The notes beneath the pieces are model-generated. The model was not told where the DNA came from. It searched no databases and worked only from the letters and a program-made list of their open reading frames with translations. A stretch of 54,764 bases of DNA, taken from Acinetobacter rathckeae (GTDB taxonomy: Bacteria; Pseudomonadota; Gammaproteobacteria; Pseudomonadales; Moraxellaceae). Shown here in pieces: positions 54,584 to 54,764 of the stretch. A program made the translations under genes and the position numbers. The stretch spans positions 1-54,764 of the forward strand of contig NZ_VTDO01000011.1 of assembly GCF_015627125.1 (NCBI RefSeq). Reading direction: 5' to 3'. Within the stretch, counting starts at the first letter, position 1; each line of letters starts with the position of its first letter.

Positions 54584-54616
54584 AAAAAAAAGCCCCCTTA
54601 TTATAGGGGGCTTTTT
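54584..54616 (-). terminator. rRNA operon terminator
   Basis: AGCCCCCT and AGGGGGCT form a strong GC stem with a short loop, flanked by eight A on one side and five T on the other. It lies about 12 bases after the 5S rRNA 3' end on the minus strand, as expected for an rrn operon end. Confidence 0.92.
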
Positions 54617-54627
54617 AAGGAATAAGA

Positions 54628-54742
54628 TGCTGGCGATGACTTACTCTCACATGGGTAATCCCACACTACCATCAGCGCGAAGAGGTTTCACTTCTGAGTT
54701 CGGGAAGGGATCAGGTGGTTCACTCTTGCTATAGTCGCCAGC
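54628..54742 (-). rRNA. rrf: 5S ribosomal RNA
   Basis: The minus strand reads GCTGGCGACTATAGCAAGAG, then the conserved CCTGATCCCTTCCCGAACTC, AGAAGTGAAACC and GGTAGTGTGGG blocks, ending in the complementary CGCCAGC. This is a complete 5S rRNA of about 115 bases. The ends are set by the terminal stem GCTGGCGA/TCGCCAGC. The 23S gene would lie to the right of the window. Confidence 0.96.
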
Positions 54743-54764
54743 ATAACTGTTTATGGACTGTTTT

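Overview
The window looks like a chromosome segment of a gamma-proteobacterium of the genus Acinetobacter or a close Moraxellaceae relative. The reasons are the AT-rich composition, the gdhA-astC-astA-astD-astB-astE arginine succinyltransferase block, the pairing of a core methionine synthase with a DUF1852 protein (MesD/MesX), a hemO-type heme uptake cluster, type B L31, argS followed by a SPOR protein, and a 5S rRNA at the right edge. The genus call is inference from gene content, not from a search.

Left region (1-13515, all minus strand): a surface polysaccharide locus. Reading in the direction of transcription it runs wza-wzb-wzc-wzi-rmlB-rmlD-rmlA-rmlC, two glycosyltransferases, a Wzx flippase, another glycosyltransferase and a capsular polysaccharide synthesis-type transferase cut by the window edge. 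dTDP-L-rhamnose is made by RmlABCD, repeat units are flipped by Wzx, and Wza/Wzb/Wzc/Wzi handle export and surface anchoring. No Wzy polymerase is visible inside the window.

13715-19254: a DUF4184 membrane protein, a papain-like peptidoglycan amidase resembling interbacterial effectors, an acyltransferase-3 membrane protein, a flavin reductase, and the mesX-mesD folate-independent methionine synthase operon, which has two MetR-like boxes upstream.

19255-25114: an accessory island. After an IS3-type orfA fragment and other relics come three co-directional genes: a protein with two GHKL ATPase domains (a MORC/Hsp90-like one at the N terminus and a histidine-kinase one at the C terminus), a receiver-domain protein whose C-terminal part carries an RNELAH motif typical of HEPN RNases, and a C5-cytosine DNA methyltransferase with no restriction endonuclease beside it. 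I read this as a candidate two-component-like anti-phage or abortive-infection module. It is the most interesting part of the window.

25098-33293: amino-acid catabolism on the minus strand: an Asp/Glu racemase, then the complete AST pathway and glutamate dehydrogenase. Two striking dyad-symmetric elements flank gdhA.

33599-41132: an iron/heme uptake cluster with FecI sigma factor, FecR anti-sigma, heme oxygenase, a DUF454 protein, a TonB-dependent receptor with an STN signalling domain, and dedicated ExbB-ExbD-TonB, with Fur-like boxes upstream of fecI and the receptor. A nine-copy heptamer repeat begins within the receptor's last codons.

41494-54764: mostly housekeeping genes: malic enzyme with a small His/Met-rich membrane protein, L31 type B, argS with a SPOR protein, a DMT transporter divergent from an AraC regulator, an alkaline phosphatase lipoprotein, DUF924, an MHS-type MFS transporter, a secreted GH25 lysozyme, a RidA-family protein, cysK, and the 3' end of an rRNA operon (5S and terminator).
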